This document shows, one piece after another, positions 35,272-48,030 of a DNA stretch of 64,000 nt. Position 1 is the stretch's first letter. The number at the start of each line of letters is the position of its first letter. The notes under the pieces are model-generated. The model worked only from the letters and a program-made list of their open reading frames with translations, was not told where the DNA came from and did no database searches. The translations under genes were made by a program, and so were the position numbers. The stretch comes from Carex sylvatica (taxonomy: Eukaryota; Streptophyta; Magnoliopsida; Poales; Cyperaceae), in assembly GCA_964058845.1 (NCBI GenBank), contig CAXKVR010000244.1, positions 62,001 to 126,000 of the forward strand. The letters are read 5' to 3'.

Positions 35272-35379
35272 TAATGTGTTCATAAAATGACAAGTGTGTA
35301 CCTGTAGTCTTGTAGTTATGGAAGCTTGGGTTCAAATTTCAGTGACCAAAATAAGAAATCAAAATGTTATTATTAATTT

Positions 35380-35784
35380 GAGGATGGTTCAAATGCACCA
35401 TCATTTTGGTGCTCCAATATGCACCACATCCTTTATCTCTATTTTCAAAGTCCGAATAGTCTATCCGAACCCCTCAACAAAATTTTCATAATAAAATATG
35501 TTTGGAGACCAAATTTTATATTTTTTAGAATTTTTTTACTATTTTTTTAGATAGATACAATATGACTTTATCGGATGGTCCAGAATCTCCTTAAAAAGGT
35601 GATTTTGTATCTATCATAAAAAAAAGTAAACAAATTCTAAAAAATAGAAAATTTGGTCTCCAGGCATATTTTATTATGAAGATCATGTTGAACAGTTCGG
35701 ATCGATTGTTCGAACTTTGAAAATAGAGATAAAAGACGTGGTGTATATTGGAGCACCAAAATAATGGTGCATTTGAACCTCCTC
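35380..35784. repeat. Fold-back element, group D
   Basis: About 405 bp. Left GAGGATGGTTCAAATGCACC, right GGTGCATTTGAACCTCCTC. Beyond the ends, arms share TTTTGGTGCTCCAATAT, then the inner module common to groups A-E (TTTCAAAGTCCGAATAG, GGAGACCAAATTTTATA). Confidence 0.82.
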
Positions 35785-36299
35785 TATTAATATATGTGCT
35801 TCATTTGAATAACTTTAACAATTGAATTTTATTTGATTGATTTATCAGTCTGGTTCAATAGTAAAGATGATAATAATTATGAAGATAAATCCTAAATATT
35901 TCTCTTAGTTTATCACGCTATACACACAAAAATTAAAAAAATTAACTCAATTTCAATAAAATCTTTGATATTCTTCTTGTGTATTAACAAAATCATCTTT
36001 AATGATCCATCCCTACTCAAAAACATTAATTATTTGCATTGTGTTTATTTATTTATTTATTTTAGTTGAAAAAACTATAGTTCTTGAATTGTGACACTTA
36101 TTAACTTTTTAGTCTTCTCATAACACATATCATGTTTTTCATTTTAGATGATTTATTTAAATAAACATATTGGTGTCACTGACCTATTTGAATTTGTTAT
36201 TCTATTTTAAAATTTTGAGTCAAGCAGAGCTCATAATTAAATAAAAATTACGAAAAAAAATCAGCAAAGACAAAAAAAAAATATTTTTACTAAACTGGT
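35785..36299. other. AT-rich spacer
   Basis: Nothing recognised. Confidence 0.35.
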
Positions 36300-39090
36300 A
36301 AATGGTAGTAATTATTTATTAATTAATAATAATTTCAAAAAATATTGTTGACTTTCTCTACTATCTCAATAATATTAATCGAAGAGCAAATATATTGTTC
36401 GAAGTATCCACATAATTTTGTTTCTGTATATGTTTTTTTTAATCAATAGACTATCAATAATTTAAGTTTTAAAACAACAACGACAAAATATTTTTGAAGT
36501 TTCAAGTCACGCAAGTAATGATTGGCAGTCACGCTTTAGTTATGAAGAAAGCAATACATTTGTAATGTCTTGGGTATTTTTTTACCGCAATTTAATACGA
36601 ATTTCACAATTATAAATTTGCTTACGTTAATAAAAAAAATGTTATAAGAGTTTTAATTTACTTATTCAACCGAGTATTTAACTTGAACTAGTTTATGATT
36701 CTTAAGAAATGAAAAGTAATGAATCAGAGAACAGAGGAAGTGAGGAAATTACTATGGATAATATATCTTGTCAGAAAAATATCAAACTTGACAATCTTAA
36801 AAGTTTGAATAATATATCTTATAATAATCTAGAATCAGGACTATAGACTGTTATTAATATATGGATCAAAATGCCGTTTATTGTGTCTTTACTCCTAAAA
36901 TTAAATTAAATTAAATTTTAAAAGATATAAAGTTTTTTCTTTCATTGAATTAAAATTTATAGCATCTTGATATCAATATGAGGCATTATAAGTAAGAAAA
37001 AAATAATACATGCATATAATGTCAGTGTAAATAGACAAATGTACCGCTATAATTTTAATTTTTTTTTTTAAATGTTTGAATGCAAACTATTGTTGTGGCA
37101 AGTGTCATGTGTATGGCTTCTCAATTTTTAAGGTGCAGTAGTTTTAATAAAATTACATATTTTCTAAAATTGTATTCACACAACGTCTTAACAATGACAC
37201 ACATTTTGCACTCAAAAGTTACATGTGATCATTTTTATTAAAGCTAAATATTTTTTTTAATAAATCTAGTGTTTTTCACCTCCAGAATCAGATAAACATA
37301 ATTAAAAAAAATTCAAATTAGATTCAATAATAGAATGCACTACCAACGGTGACTCATTTACTGACAAATAAATTGGAAGTTTATTCAAATTCTAATGAAA
37401 GAATATAAATATGGAAAAAATAATATGTTTGTTTGAAAAAAAACATAAAACTATATCGAATTTGAATATCAGAGCAACAATAATCTGTCAATCGTATTTT
37501 GATTTTATCTACTATCTCAATAATGAATAATAATTTAATTTGAAAAGAACAATTTCAATTCTAACTTTTATACGTTGAAAAGAATAATATAATTCTAAAA
37601 TAATATTTTAATTTTCTCCACTATCTCAACAATGATCGCCATAGAACAATTATCTTGTATAAAATATATGCTTCAAAATTTATTTGTATTTTTTGCTACT
37701 TTTTTTTTGTATCAATAGACTATTAGTGTTTTAACGTCTAAAATAACATCGTAAGACACAAATATTTATTAGTTTCGAGTCATGCAAGTAGTGATTGGTA
37801 GTCACACATTCATTATGAAGAAAGCAATACACTTGTAAGTATCATGTCTAGTTTATTATTTTATTAACATAATTTAATAAGAAATTCACAGTTATAAATT
37901 CGCTTACGCTACTAATATAAATATTCTGAAAGTTGCATTTTACTTGTTCAACTGAAAAAGTAAGGATCACTTTGCAAACTATATATAAACATTTGTAAAC
38001 TAAATTTAGATATGAATAACTTACATGCTAAGTATAATTTTTTTGAAATGCAAATTATATATTACAACAAGTAAACCAGTTTCCGTAAAGCTCTATAGAA
38101 TTGCATTTGAATGAATCTAGCAATAAAGTTTAATAATGTGCAGCCTTAAAAAAATGCTAATAAATGCAGCCAGTAAATTAATTTAATGCTAATAAAATAA
38201 AATAAATTGAAACACAAATGCAAAGTATTGTTGTAGCAAGTGTAATGTGTATAGCTTCTCAATTTTTTATGCGAAGTAGTTTCAGTAAACTTACATATTT
38301 TCTCAAGTGATATACACATAAAGACTTAACAATCATTAGCGTAGTTAGAATTTTCATCATGATAGACAAAATAAATAATAATAATAATTATTATTTTATC
38401 TAAATTATTAAACTATTTATTAAATAATTATTAATTAAATATTTTCTATTGGAAGCAGAATCGATAATTAACCATGAATCAAAATAAAAAAAATAGATAG
38501 GAATCAATCGAATCAAATCAAAAACTCAATTTTTTTCGAAAAAATATTAAGATAAAAAATTAATTTAAAACATTGAAGTATTAAATTTTACTTCGAAACA
38601 TAATTCACAAGACTATTTTATTAAAATTTAGTCCATTTTTAAACAGTTAAATCTAATAAAATAATTTAATGCAATGCATTAAATTTTAGCATATTACTTC
38701 GTAAAACATTTTATGCTATTTCTTTGAAAAAAATGTAGCAGGTTTATTGTAGTCCCACTGTCAGACCATTCTTAATTATCCTCTTCTTGTCGTTATATTT
38801 CAAAATAGATTGATGAAAGACTACCAAATTTGCCGCAACTCAACCGATTTCACTGACTGAGAGTTTTGACTCAATCAGAGGTAGACAAAACTCAAAGTCA
38901 AACCAACTATATACAAACTTGGTACCATTTTTCAAAATCTAGAAGTTGGCGATTATCTACCCCTAAATGTACGAACTTGATACCATTTTTTAAAATTCAG
39001 AAATAGACAATTGTCTATCCCTGATGTATGCAGCTCCGCCAACGTTAACAATGTCACACATTTTGCACTTAAAAATTACATGTCACCAAT
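36300..39090. repeat. Old tandem duplication, unit about 1.1-1.3 kb
   Basis: Phrases recur in the same order and orientation: GCAAGTAATGATTGGCAGTC (about 36512) with GCAAGTAGTGATTGGTAGTC (about 37787); GTGTATGGCTTCTCAATTTT (37110) with GTGTATAGCTTCTCAATTTT (38248); TTTCTCTACTATCTCAATAA (36353) with TTTATCTACTATCTCAATAA (37504). Short deletions and insertions separate the copies. No coding sequence is seen. Confidence 0.65.
38334..39045. mobile_element. Non-autonomous transposon insertion in the second duplication unit
   Basis: Interrupts the repeat: TTAACAAT is found at 38326-38333 and again at 39046-39053, after which the duplicated sequence resumes (CACACATTTTGCACTTAAAA). Ends are CATTAGCGTAGTTAGAAT and, inverted, CGTTGGCGGAGCTGCATA, alike at 12 or so of 18 positions. 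The 8-bp duplication suggests a hAT-type insertion. Confidence 0.6.
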
Positions 39091-40653
39091 CTGAAGTTAA
39101 TCTAAAAATCTGTTAATTTTGAATCAATCAGGTTTATTTTATAAACTACAATAAATAGATAGCTCTAGTTGTTTCATCTCTTTCTAAGGAGAGAACTAAT
39201 TAAAGCAAATCCAGATGAGATCCAGGAGACATGATCTAGCCACCAAACTGAACACAGTCGAACAAACAATGACAGGAGAAAAGATGGTGGGGAAACAGAC
39301 AAAAAAAGGTTCTGCCTTTTTTGGGACCGTGTTAATTCTATCGAATTTTCATCAGCATTTAAATTTCCTTTTTTTTCTTTTTTTGGTCGAATAGGCCTGT
39401 GCTAAAAAAGTTTTCACAAAGTCATATTTAATCATTTTTTTTATTCATTTTTCCGATACAGATTGAATTTTATAGGTAAAATAAGCTGTGTCAGGACCAG
39501 CGTAGGAGATAATTCACTTTTCTCATGTACCAACAGAAGCTATTTATAAAATTGCTAAGCTCACCTAATTATTCTAGTAACGGTCCTTTGACCAATTAAA
39601 GAGATAAAATGGTAATTTTGATCTAGCAAATCGGTACAGGAACCTTTTTTATTATTATTATTTTTTATTTTTGCAAAAAGCGGTCCAGGAAATTTATTAT
39701 TACATAAGTATAATAGCGGTTAGCACAAAAGGCAAACGGAATCTGTATTACTCAACAGTCAACATTCATATAATTCACTAATACCCATATAGTATAAATT
39801 TTATTAAACACCAATATTATAAAAATATTGTTATTTTGTAGTGTAAAATCATATAATATTTTTTTTAAAGAGAATAAAGGTCGCCAGCCTTTTTTATTGC
39901 GAAGATAATATCAAAGTTCTAAATAGCGTGCTATTTCATGCTATAGCGGTGTTATTTGGGCATAATGTTGTTTTTTTTTTGTCAGTCCGCTATGACGTGA
40001 TAAATACTATTTTAACCTTTAAATAATATTGAACAGTTGTAAATGTAAGTTTGGTTTAAGAAAATTCAAGTCCAAATCAGTTAGGAACACAAGTTCACAA
40101 GCGACCTGACATGTGCCCAAAAAGGCAATAATTCAACTGTTCAAGTACATGCCTTTTTTCCTCATTTTCTATTCCTTGTGGTGCCTGAGGCAAGGATTCA
40201 AAAGCATGATTTACAAACTGTCTTTGTCTGGTTGGTTCATGATATATTGGGGACCTATTATATTAGCATAATCATGCGAAAATGTATACCAATAATTTTA
40301 TTTATTTTACTGTCAAACTGTCAATAAAGTAGTTTTAAAAATTAAAAGTAAACTTGGAGAAAAATTCTCTGTTGTCTATCATATATAGACGGCATATTTA
40401 AATCTTATAAAATTTGAGAATTACTTAATTATTAAATAAGTATTGACAAATGTAAATAAATAATTAATTAAAATTTCCATTAACCCCAATTTTATATGCA
40501 AACTATCTGAATTATAGATAATATTTATATATACTTTTTTTACTTTAATGACCATTTCATTAGTTGCCGTGAGTAAATTTGTTGGTAATAATAATCTACC
40601 ACTATTATTAACTTCTAAATTTGAAAACTTCCTAATAGAAGTCCTGAAACCTG
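39091..40653. other. Gene-free stretch
   Basis: Near 39925-40005 there is a CTATAGCGG / CCGCTATGACG palindromic pair, perhaps a small element. No gene seen. Confidence 0.4.
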
Positions 40654-40772
40654 AGTAAAGATTTTTACAAAACAATTTTGGCTTCATACAATGCACAAAT
40701 CATATGCAACGCTATTTTGATTCTACAGTGTGCGCTGAATAAAGCCGAAAATACTCTGTTAAAATCTTTACC
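40654..40772. repeat. Short fold-back element, group H copy 2
   Basis: Left GAGTAAAGATTTTTACAAAA with TTTTGGCTTCATACAATG; right AAAATCTTTACCTG. Same layout as 31851-31974. Confidence 0.65.
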
Positions 40773-41402
40773 TGAAACTTTGAATTACCACCCATTTCAT
40801 CAATATTCCCTTGCTTATTGTTTATTTTCATGATGAAAGTCAGTGCATTACAATTTGAGCCGAATTTGCCTATATACCAAAGAAGAAGAAGAAAAAGCCT
40901 TGCTACAATGGATCAACAAAAATTGGGCCTGTTCGATTTTCCCTACATTAATTGTACCATCATTTCGGCCTCTTGTTCTGATCTGATACCAACAAAATTG
41001 GGCCGAATTAACACCCCAGACAAGCAATCTGATTCTTTAGTTTAAGAGCTCAGAGGATCAATCATGCAAGATTAATTTTCTAGGAAAACTTTGTACACTG
41101 GAACTTTTGCAATTGATTTTGTATTGGCTTTTCATTAAATTGTAAAGTTGAGATACAAGGCTTTATATAGAAGCTGTTGTAATCTAAACTACAGACTTAA
41201 TTATGTCCCTAAACTAAGGTTTCTAGTCTTGGTTAGGCGTTAGGAAATCTGCTCAGCAGTTACTGGTAATAATGCTCTATGCTGGTAGATAATGAATGAA
41301 ATGCTCTCCAATTGTTCAAGGAATGGACGCCTCCAGTTATTTTGTAATATTACTGGCTTTATTGTTACCTAGAGTACCAAATTATATATATATATATATA
41401 TA
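40773..41402. other. Gene-free stretch
   Basis: No convincing gene. An (AT)n run at about 41384-41401 borders the next element. Confidence 0.4.
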
Positions 41403-41675
41403 GAAGTTGGCTTTATTAAGCCACTTTGAAAATCATTGATCCAACGGTGGCTTCTGATTTTACTGTTTTGTTAAGCCAGCGTTGGATCAGCGATTTTCAA
41501 TGTGGCTTAATAAATAGTAAAAAAATTCAGAAAAATGTAAAATTTGGTCTCCAAGCACATTTCAATATAGATATCACATCTAACGGTTCAGATCGACCAT
41601 TTAGACATTAAAAACACAAAAATGAGTTATAAGCATATGTGGGGATATGCTTATATAAGCATAGTAGCCAACCTC
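41403..41675. repeat. Fold-back element, group B copy 1, left arm deleted
   Basis: The right half is full length and ends ATAAGCATAGTAGCCAACCTC. The left has only GAAGTTGGCT before jumping to the central TTATTAAGCCACTTTGAAAA, so about 150 bp of the left arm are missing. Confidence 0.75.
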
Positions 41676-42249
41676 TATATATTTATATATATATTTAATA
41701 ATTAATACTATTAGTCCCCACTTATAAAATAAAATTACGTAATACTTATTTATTCAGTCTCCCAGTCTCAATATTTTGGTTCCGCTCCTCATGAGTATAC
41801 CAATGCTAATTTATATGGACATTATGGATAATTATTCCACCACAAATGGAAGATGAAATAAAAATCCAAGTCAATGAGACAATGATTCTACTTGGCAAAT
41901 AATTCGTTGGTGTTATCCATTTTGTGTGTGGAATTGTGGAGCCTTTGAAAATCTTAACAGTTGATAATCAGGTTGTTAAACTTTCCCTTTCCATTTCAAA
42001 ATGAATTAAGAAAATATCTTACTAAGATTTCTCTTGTCACCAGTGCAATATTAAATGTTGATCAGAAGGATTTTAAATAAATGGTCAAAAAGATTGCGCT
42101 TTATTTCACATAGCTAATAAGCTAACGACACTTGTCAAAGGAGATTATGGATAATAATAATAAAATAAGCTACCAGCAGACAGGAGAAAGTGAGAAACCA
42201 TTTCTTAACAAGCAAGCTTGAGAAAATCAAAATTTGGGCCCATGGGACC

Positions 42250-42960
42250 GACATTTTTATTTTTACCTAAATTTTAAAATATTATAATAAAAATAACCAG
42301 GTTTTAAAAAAATTTTAAAAATACCTAAAGTGCTGAAAAATTCTGCACTCCCGAATAAAAATTCAGAATCTCGGAATTGTTCCACACTCCTGGGTTTTTT
42401 TTTTTTTTGGCATTATAAATAGACGTTTTTTTTTCTTGTTAATGAAGCTAAAATTTACGAACTATATGTGAAATATTAGAAAGTTTTTATTATGAAGTTG
42501 AAATTAAAATTGTAGAAATATGGGAAAAAAATGTACAGGTCGTGAAAGGAAAGATAAAGAGCGGAATGAATATATTAAGTTTATGGGAATGATAATGATA
42601 ATTTGCTAAAAAAATTAGAGGTGATAATTTAAATCAACCAATCATTACATATAATTTGCCAAAAAAAATTACCATATTTCAAAAAATAAATAAACCCAGT
42701 AGTCACTATTCTTAAAAAAATTCTAGAATTACCAAGTCCGCAGATATTTAATTTTAATTACTGGATTTCATACTTTTTGGTTGCGCAGATCATATCCTGA
42801 TATTTTTATTTTTATCCATTTTTAAAATATTTTAATAAAAATAACCAGAATCTGATCAAAATTTTAAAAATGCCCAAAATGCAGAAAAAATCCGTGGCCT
42901 CGAATTTTTATTCCAAACCGAGGAAAAAATCCTCGGCCGGGTGTTTTTTTTTTTTTTGGT
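42250..42960. repeat. Pair of direct long-TIR element ends with different inner words
   Basis: 42250-42412 and 42799-42960 share an AT-rich frame: GACATTTTTATTTTTACC, TAATAAAAATAACCAG, AAAATTTTAAAAATACC, a variable GC-rich part, then a T run followed by GG. The first carries GTGCTGAAAAATTCTGCAC; the second carries CCGAGGAAAAAATCCTCGG. Neither has an obvious inverted partner nearby. The layout matches the arms of 30042-31460 and 52959-54750. Confidence 0.55.
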
Positions 42961-43198
42961 TTTTTACATAACAATACAAAATAACATAATCTGTCATTAT
43001 TTTTTTTTTTACTACCATAAAAAGCAATTATCAGAATTTCATCGTTTAATATGCTTAAGTTAAGGCGGTTTAATATGCTTAAGTTAAGGCGTATGTCTAA
43101 TCTTAATTATTCTACATACCAATCAAATTCGGATAATTATAAAATTAGTTTGGACTGGTTAGACATAGATTAAATTTTGATTAATCTAACAAATAAAT
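42961..43198. other. AT-rich spacer
   Basis: A 26-base direct duplication around GTTTAATATGCTTAAGTTAA lies at about 43044-43092. Confidence 0.5.
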
Positions 43199-43466
43199 GA
43201 GGATGTTTTAAATTTTTGTGCCTCCTATCATATCTCTATCTTTTATTTTAGAATAACATTTTTTTTTTAAAAAATTTATAAATCAAAATAGTACAAAACT
43301 TACAATCAAAACAAAGTTCAAATGTCATGATCTTTTGTGTATATAGACAAAATAATATGGATTATATCTGACACTTTTATTACGATATTTATATTTTAAA
43401 TTATAAGTCATTAAAATTTTAAAATGAAGACATGGAGACACAAAAATGAAGACATTTGAACCATCC
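43199..43466. repeat. Fold-back element, group F copy 3
   Basis: Left GAGGATGTTTTAAATTTTTG, right GAAGACATTTGAACCATCC. The interior agrees with 13287-13697 but is shortened to about 270 bp. Confidence 0.6.
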
Positions 43467-43721
43467 AATAAAACTTCGAAATGAATTTTGTAAAAAAATC
43501 GAATAAAATCCGACCAATGGTGGGATATTCTTCTTCTTAAGAAATAATATTTATATATAAATTTTGTCGATTTTCCAAAATTTTATTAGTTTTGAATTGA
43601 AAATTTTATAATTATTTTTTTAGAAGAATTTTAAAAAACGAGGAGAAGAAAAAATTATAATTCTTAATAAATGATATTAATGAACATAATAAAACTTCAC
43701 CATCTCACCTTTTCACACTTC

Positions 43722-44168
43722 TAGTTTTAGTATTTGCAAGAATCGGTGGTCAACAAAATTAACCTAAAGACTCTACATAAAAAATAATAAAATGACCACT
43801 GTTTTTATATATTTAATTCTTCATATATATTCTTGCTCATAGCAAGACTTAAGCCGTTTCGGATGATATAAAAAACTAATAATAAGCAACACTTTCATTA
43901 ATTGCTAAAATTAATTTAAGAACATTTGATCCATAAATTTTGAACCTATAAAAGAGGCAACTTTCATCAATTTCAAAAAAGAAAATTATAAACTAAAAGT
44001 TGTATACTAAACCCGAAGTGCATGGAATGACATAACAGGGACTTTAATTCAATCCAACAATAGAACAGTGAGATCTAGTAATTAAAAATTTATCATTTTC
44101 TTTTTTGAAATTGATGAAAGTTCGTTCCGAATTAAGTTGACTACCGATTCTTGTAAATACTAAAGTTC
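43722..44168. repeat. Fold-back element, about 445 bp
   Basis: Left arm TTTTAGTATTTGCAAGAATC and right arm GATTCTTGTAAATACTAAAG are inverted; inner arms pair AACTTTCATCAATTTCAAAA with GAAATTGATGAAAGTTCG. No coding capacity. Confidence 0.65.
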
Positions 44169-44398
44169 ATTTGGAATTTAGCTTAGTTTGTGTTTGGAGA
44201 TTATGTTTTTCAGTTTGTTTGAAATTTAGATTAGGTTGAATTGTTAAGTTAGAGGTTTGTATGAATTTTATTTGTATGAATTGTGAAGTTAGAGTGCTTC
44301 TGAATCCAACTTTTCTTTTTTTTGTTATTTTTAAAGCGTGTCGTATTATTGTTCTTAATTTTATTTTGTTGTTTATAACATAGCATAATAAAACATAA

Positions 44399-44527
44399 CG
44401 AAACTAAACTACACTACACTAAAACAAAAACTATAAAACTAAACTCAAACATAATAAAATATAATGAAACCAAACTACACTAAAATAAAAACTATAAAAT
44501 TAAACTCAAATATAATAAAACATAACA
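44399..44527. repeat. Degenerate 63-bp tandem repeat
   Basis: Two adjoining units contain AAACTACACTA, ACAAAAACTATAAAACTAAA and CTCAAACATAATAAAA with few changes. It lies just downstream of the plant mobile domain gene. Confidence 0.7.
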
Positions 44528-44546
44528 TAGCTCAACTGAACTAAAA

Positions 44547-45892
44547 CTACTGAAATTGTGAAGGGCTAAATCGGTTAGGTGCTCTACTCTTATTTTTCCT
44601 ACTGAAATTCCAGCCACGCCAGTCATTCCACTGTAGTTCTCCGTCCTGCGCTCTGCAGGCTGGTGTAAACTCATCGTATGGCTCCGGCTCTATGCTCATC
44701 GTGAGTGCTATAATCCATGGATCATCGGCCGCGTGAGGCACATAAAGCTGGGACACATAGTCAGGCTGATTCCAGCTACCAGAGGCCTCCCAATCGTGAG
44801 CCCTCGCCGGATACGACTGACGAGGAGAGGCGGCTATATCCCACTGATCATGGGGCTGTATCTCCGGAGACTCATGCTGCTCATGCGGCTCAGGCGGTGG
44901 CGGCATATAGGCAGGACCCTGCAAGGATACCAATAATTCAATCTTAATTCATCGAAGGAGTAAATTTTAACTAACTTAATTTACCTAACTTGGCATAAAA
45001 TAAAAAAATAACATACCTGGGGAAAAACTGGACGTCCATGCTCGTCAAGGAAGGCGTGCCAACCAGATATGCCTAGTACCCAGCGATGATAGTCCCACTC
45101 TGGCTGCTCTGAGGGCTCCGGTGGCATCTCAGAAGCCATAACAGGTGGTGCATCGGGCTCGTCCGGTGGTACTCTGCTCCAATCAATTTCCTCTCCGGCG
45201 TCTCACAGCATGGTGACTAGCTTTGTCTCATGGCCGTGGCTCTCAATGCAGGGGGCAACCAAGTTCAACATCACATGCCCAAAAGCTTTGTAGCCACTTT
45301 TTCCAAGACAAATGATTGATCGCGCGACACCTTTAATTGCCACTAGCAGCTTAAAAAAAATCAAAGTTAGATAAAAAAAGTTAGGAAAAGAGTTAAATGT
45401 GATACAAAAATGTGTTGTTTTAGGTGCATTACATACATCGCGAGCATCTTTTCGGCCAGTGGGACATAATCGGCGAAGATCTTCGAGCGCAGAAAATTAC
45501 CGTAATCTCCCTCTAGATACATCGATGCCATGCAGATCCACATGTACCAAGCCTAATATCTCAATAGGGAAGGTCCTTGGAACTGCATCCCATCCACCAG
45601 CATCCGCCACAAGTTGGCCCTTATATTGGCTGCCCTATCGTAGTGTTCCAAGTAATGCGAACTCCAATCATGATCGGAGTAATTAGCGTGGTCCATCATA
45701 TAATTAATATGTTAGTTGCAATTTAAATGCAACAACTATTATTAAGTACAAAATGCTAAAAAAACATAACTTACCCGTACCCGTGTAGACTCCTGATCAT
45801 ATATCTCGGGACATCTGGATTTGTGGGGATCAGTAGATCATATCCAAACTGACGGAGCACCCGGTCTGGATAGTGGTGCTCCAAAAAATCTT
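44547..45892 (-). pseudogene. Plant mobile domain (PMD) protein gene, two in-frame stops
   Basis: PMD proteins derive from plant transposons (the MAIN/MAIL1 and PP7-long-form family) and occur both inside mobile elements and as host genes. Exons on the minus strand: about 45892-45775 (HHYPDRVLRQFGYDLLIP, a family hallmark), about 45697-45433 (DHANYSDHDWSSHYLEHYDR, MYLEGDYGNFLRSKIFADYV), 45349-45017 (LLVAIKGVARSIICLGKSGY, EWDYHRWVLGISGWHAFLDE) and 44918-44547 (Pro/Asp-rich tail, stop at 44549). Three donors and two acceptors are good GT-AG sites; the acceptor before the second exon has no AG in a sensible place. TAG at 45555-45553 and TGA at 45205-45203 interrupt otherwise conserved frames; both could arise from C-to-T changes of CAG and CGA. 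The 5' end of the gene is not visible, so the copy is partial. GC content is clearly higher than the surroundings. Confidence 0.85.
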
Positions 45893-47756
45893 GTATGAAA
45901 ATTATATATGTAAGATATAGAATTGGGCATTTGTGTCATTTTAAAAAAAAAATATTTGTAACAAAATTTCTTTCCATCCGTTACACTCCAATTTGAGAGG
46001 AAAACCGATTCTATTAATTATAATGATACAAAGTTAAACCCACCTCTTGTATCCTTCACATCTGACATAATTTTATCAATCAAACACGATTCAATATAAA
46101 TTTTTTATTCCTTTCTATTCCCTCCCTCTACTCTCCATCCAAATTAAACAAGGTGTAAATGAATCAATACACACACGCATAACAGGTTTCTTTTCAGACT
46201 GCTTTCATCCAGTATTTTTTTATTATTTTAAATCTGTAATTAGTTCAACCGAATTTAAATAAATAATTAGCAAAACTGACATAGACCTTGATAATTTTAA
46301 TTTTTATTAGAGACGCACATAATAGCTGTCAGGTGGGCACCTGTTATCTGCGCTTCCAATTAAACTAAAGAAATTGGAAAATAAAATACCAACCACCTCT
46401 GGGTGGGACACTATTATTTTCTGCGTTTATGATAAAATTGAAAAATTTCAAGAAGTCATGACAACTTTTTTTTTTTTTTTCTATGAAATGGTAGCTAAAG
46501 AAATTCGATAAGTTTAGTCAAAACTACTGAATATATGCGTTTAAAAACTAAACTAAAGAGTTGTTAAACCTTAAAAATAGAGATATTTTTAATACAAATT
46601 TTAAAATCCTATCTAGAAAGAGAAAAATTCTGATCTCCTGGTCTAAAAAAATACAAATCCACTACCTTACTTATTTCTTGTGTATTTTTAAAGTATAGCT
46701 CCATTGCTTAGGTAATCAATTGCATCAATTGCTTAAGCAAGCAATTTATGGTTTGCTGAGCTCACCAATATGTCACAGACTATATATATAGAGTATCTTA
46801 GGAAGGATATATACAATTTTTTTTTTCGAAATATCTAGAAACACCAACATGTGGGGTTGCTGTACAGTCCATTTATTTGAAGAATTAATATCAAATGCAA
46901 AATCATGTTTCAAAAATAGCGTTGAATTTTGACTTTTCAACATACATTTGTCCAAATGAATTTCTCAATTTTTTATATTTTTAGTCAAAACATGCAAATA
47001 GATACTTATGTTTTCTAATAAAAACATCAAGTCGATTTTAATATCAATAAAAAGTCTTAAACTGGTTTTCTAACCATAACCTTAATTCCACATGAAGTAT
47101 TCTAATTCTTTAGTAAAAAACTTGTCTTGTCAAGTAATAATTAAATTACGGATTTACATTAAACAAGTAATTAGCAGTGCTAACCTCACCACTTATTTTT
47201 CTCAAGTTGGATGATTCAATTACAAAAGTTTCAAGGAACTAATTGCTTAACATACGTTTTCCTGTAATTTTTACCAGAAAATCTTTACGTTACTTGTAGT
47301 AGTATAATTACAATTGACAAAATATTTCTCACTTTATGTTCATCTTAAATTAAATTTAAAGGAAATATCTAATTTGATATATATATAAAACGGAAATTAG
47401 TTAATTTTCAAGACAGATAATTAACTTGATTCAATATTTAAGAAAAATAAATATTTGATCTACCAACTCGAAATATGCATGTATATATATATCCCATCCC
47501 ATGCACCTCAGCCCTCAAATCATAAAGGTGTAAATATCTTAAGATAAGAACGCTTTAAGTGCAAACTCACGTGGATAAGTTCAAAGCTAATAGGACGATA
47601 TCAGTTACCTTGTCTAATCCGAATTGTTGAACAAAGAGGAGAAAAAGTTTAAAAAAAGTATATATATGATATAGATGTGCCAAGTCACTAAACAAAGAGG
47701 GGAAAAAGTTTCAAAGAAAGTTACCTCAGTGGCTCAGCCCATCAGCTGCCGAATTA
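45893..47756. other. Gene-free stretch
   Basis: Near 45975-46150 a CTTTCCATCCGTTACACTCC / TACTCTCCATCCAAATTAAA pair suggests a small worn element. The rest is AT-rich with no recognised gene. Confidence 0.4.
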
Positions 47757-48000
47757 TTTATTAATATCCACAATTAAATAAAAAAATACAAAATTCTCCA
47801 TGGTTTTTGAATATTTCTAAAATTCCTAAAATGTTAGAAATTCTGGCTATCCATTTTTTTTAGAATCGTCATAAATTTGAACGGTCCTGAAAAGAAATAG
47901 ACCGCCAGAATTTCTAACAGTTTAAGAATTTTGTATAATATCCAAAAATCATGGATATTTTTGTAATATTTTATTTAAATGTGGATATTAATAAAAAATT
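47757..48000. repeat. Fold-back element, about 245 bp
   Basis: Left TTATTAATATCCACAATTAA, right TTTAAATGTGGATATTAATA; arms continue with AATACAAAATTCTCCATGG and GTTAGAAATTCTGGC against their complements. Confidence 0.75.
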
Positions 48001-48030
48001 CGACATTAGATTTGTATCTCATGAGTGAAC

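Noticed and set aside
36300..39090. LTR pair of a retrotransposon
   Set aside because: The repeated units adjoin each other with no internal coding region or TG..CA ends.
44717..44947. Open frames on the plus strand over the PMD gene
   Set aside because: Antisense to the GC-richer last PMD exon.
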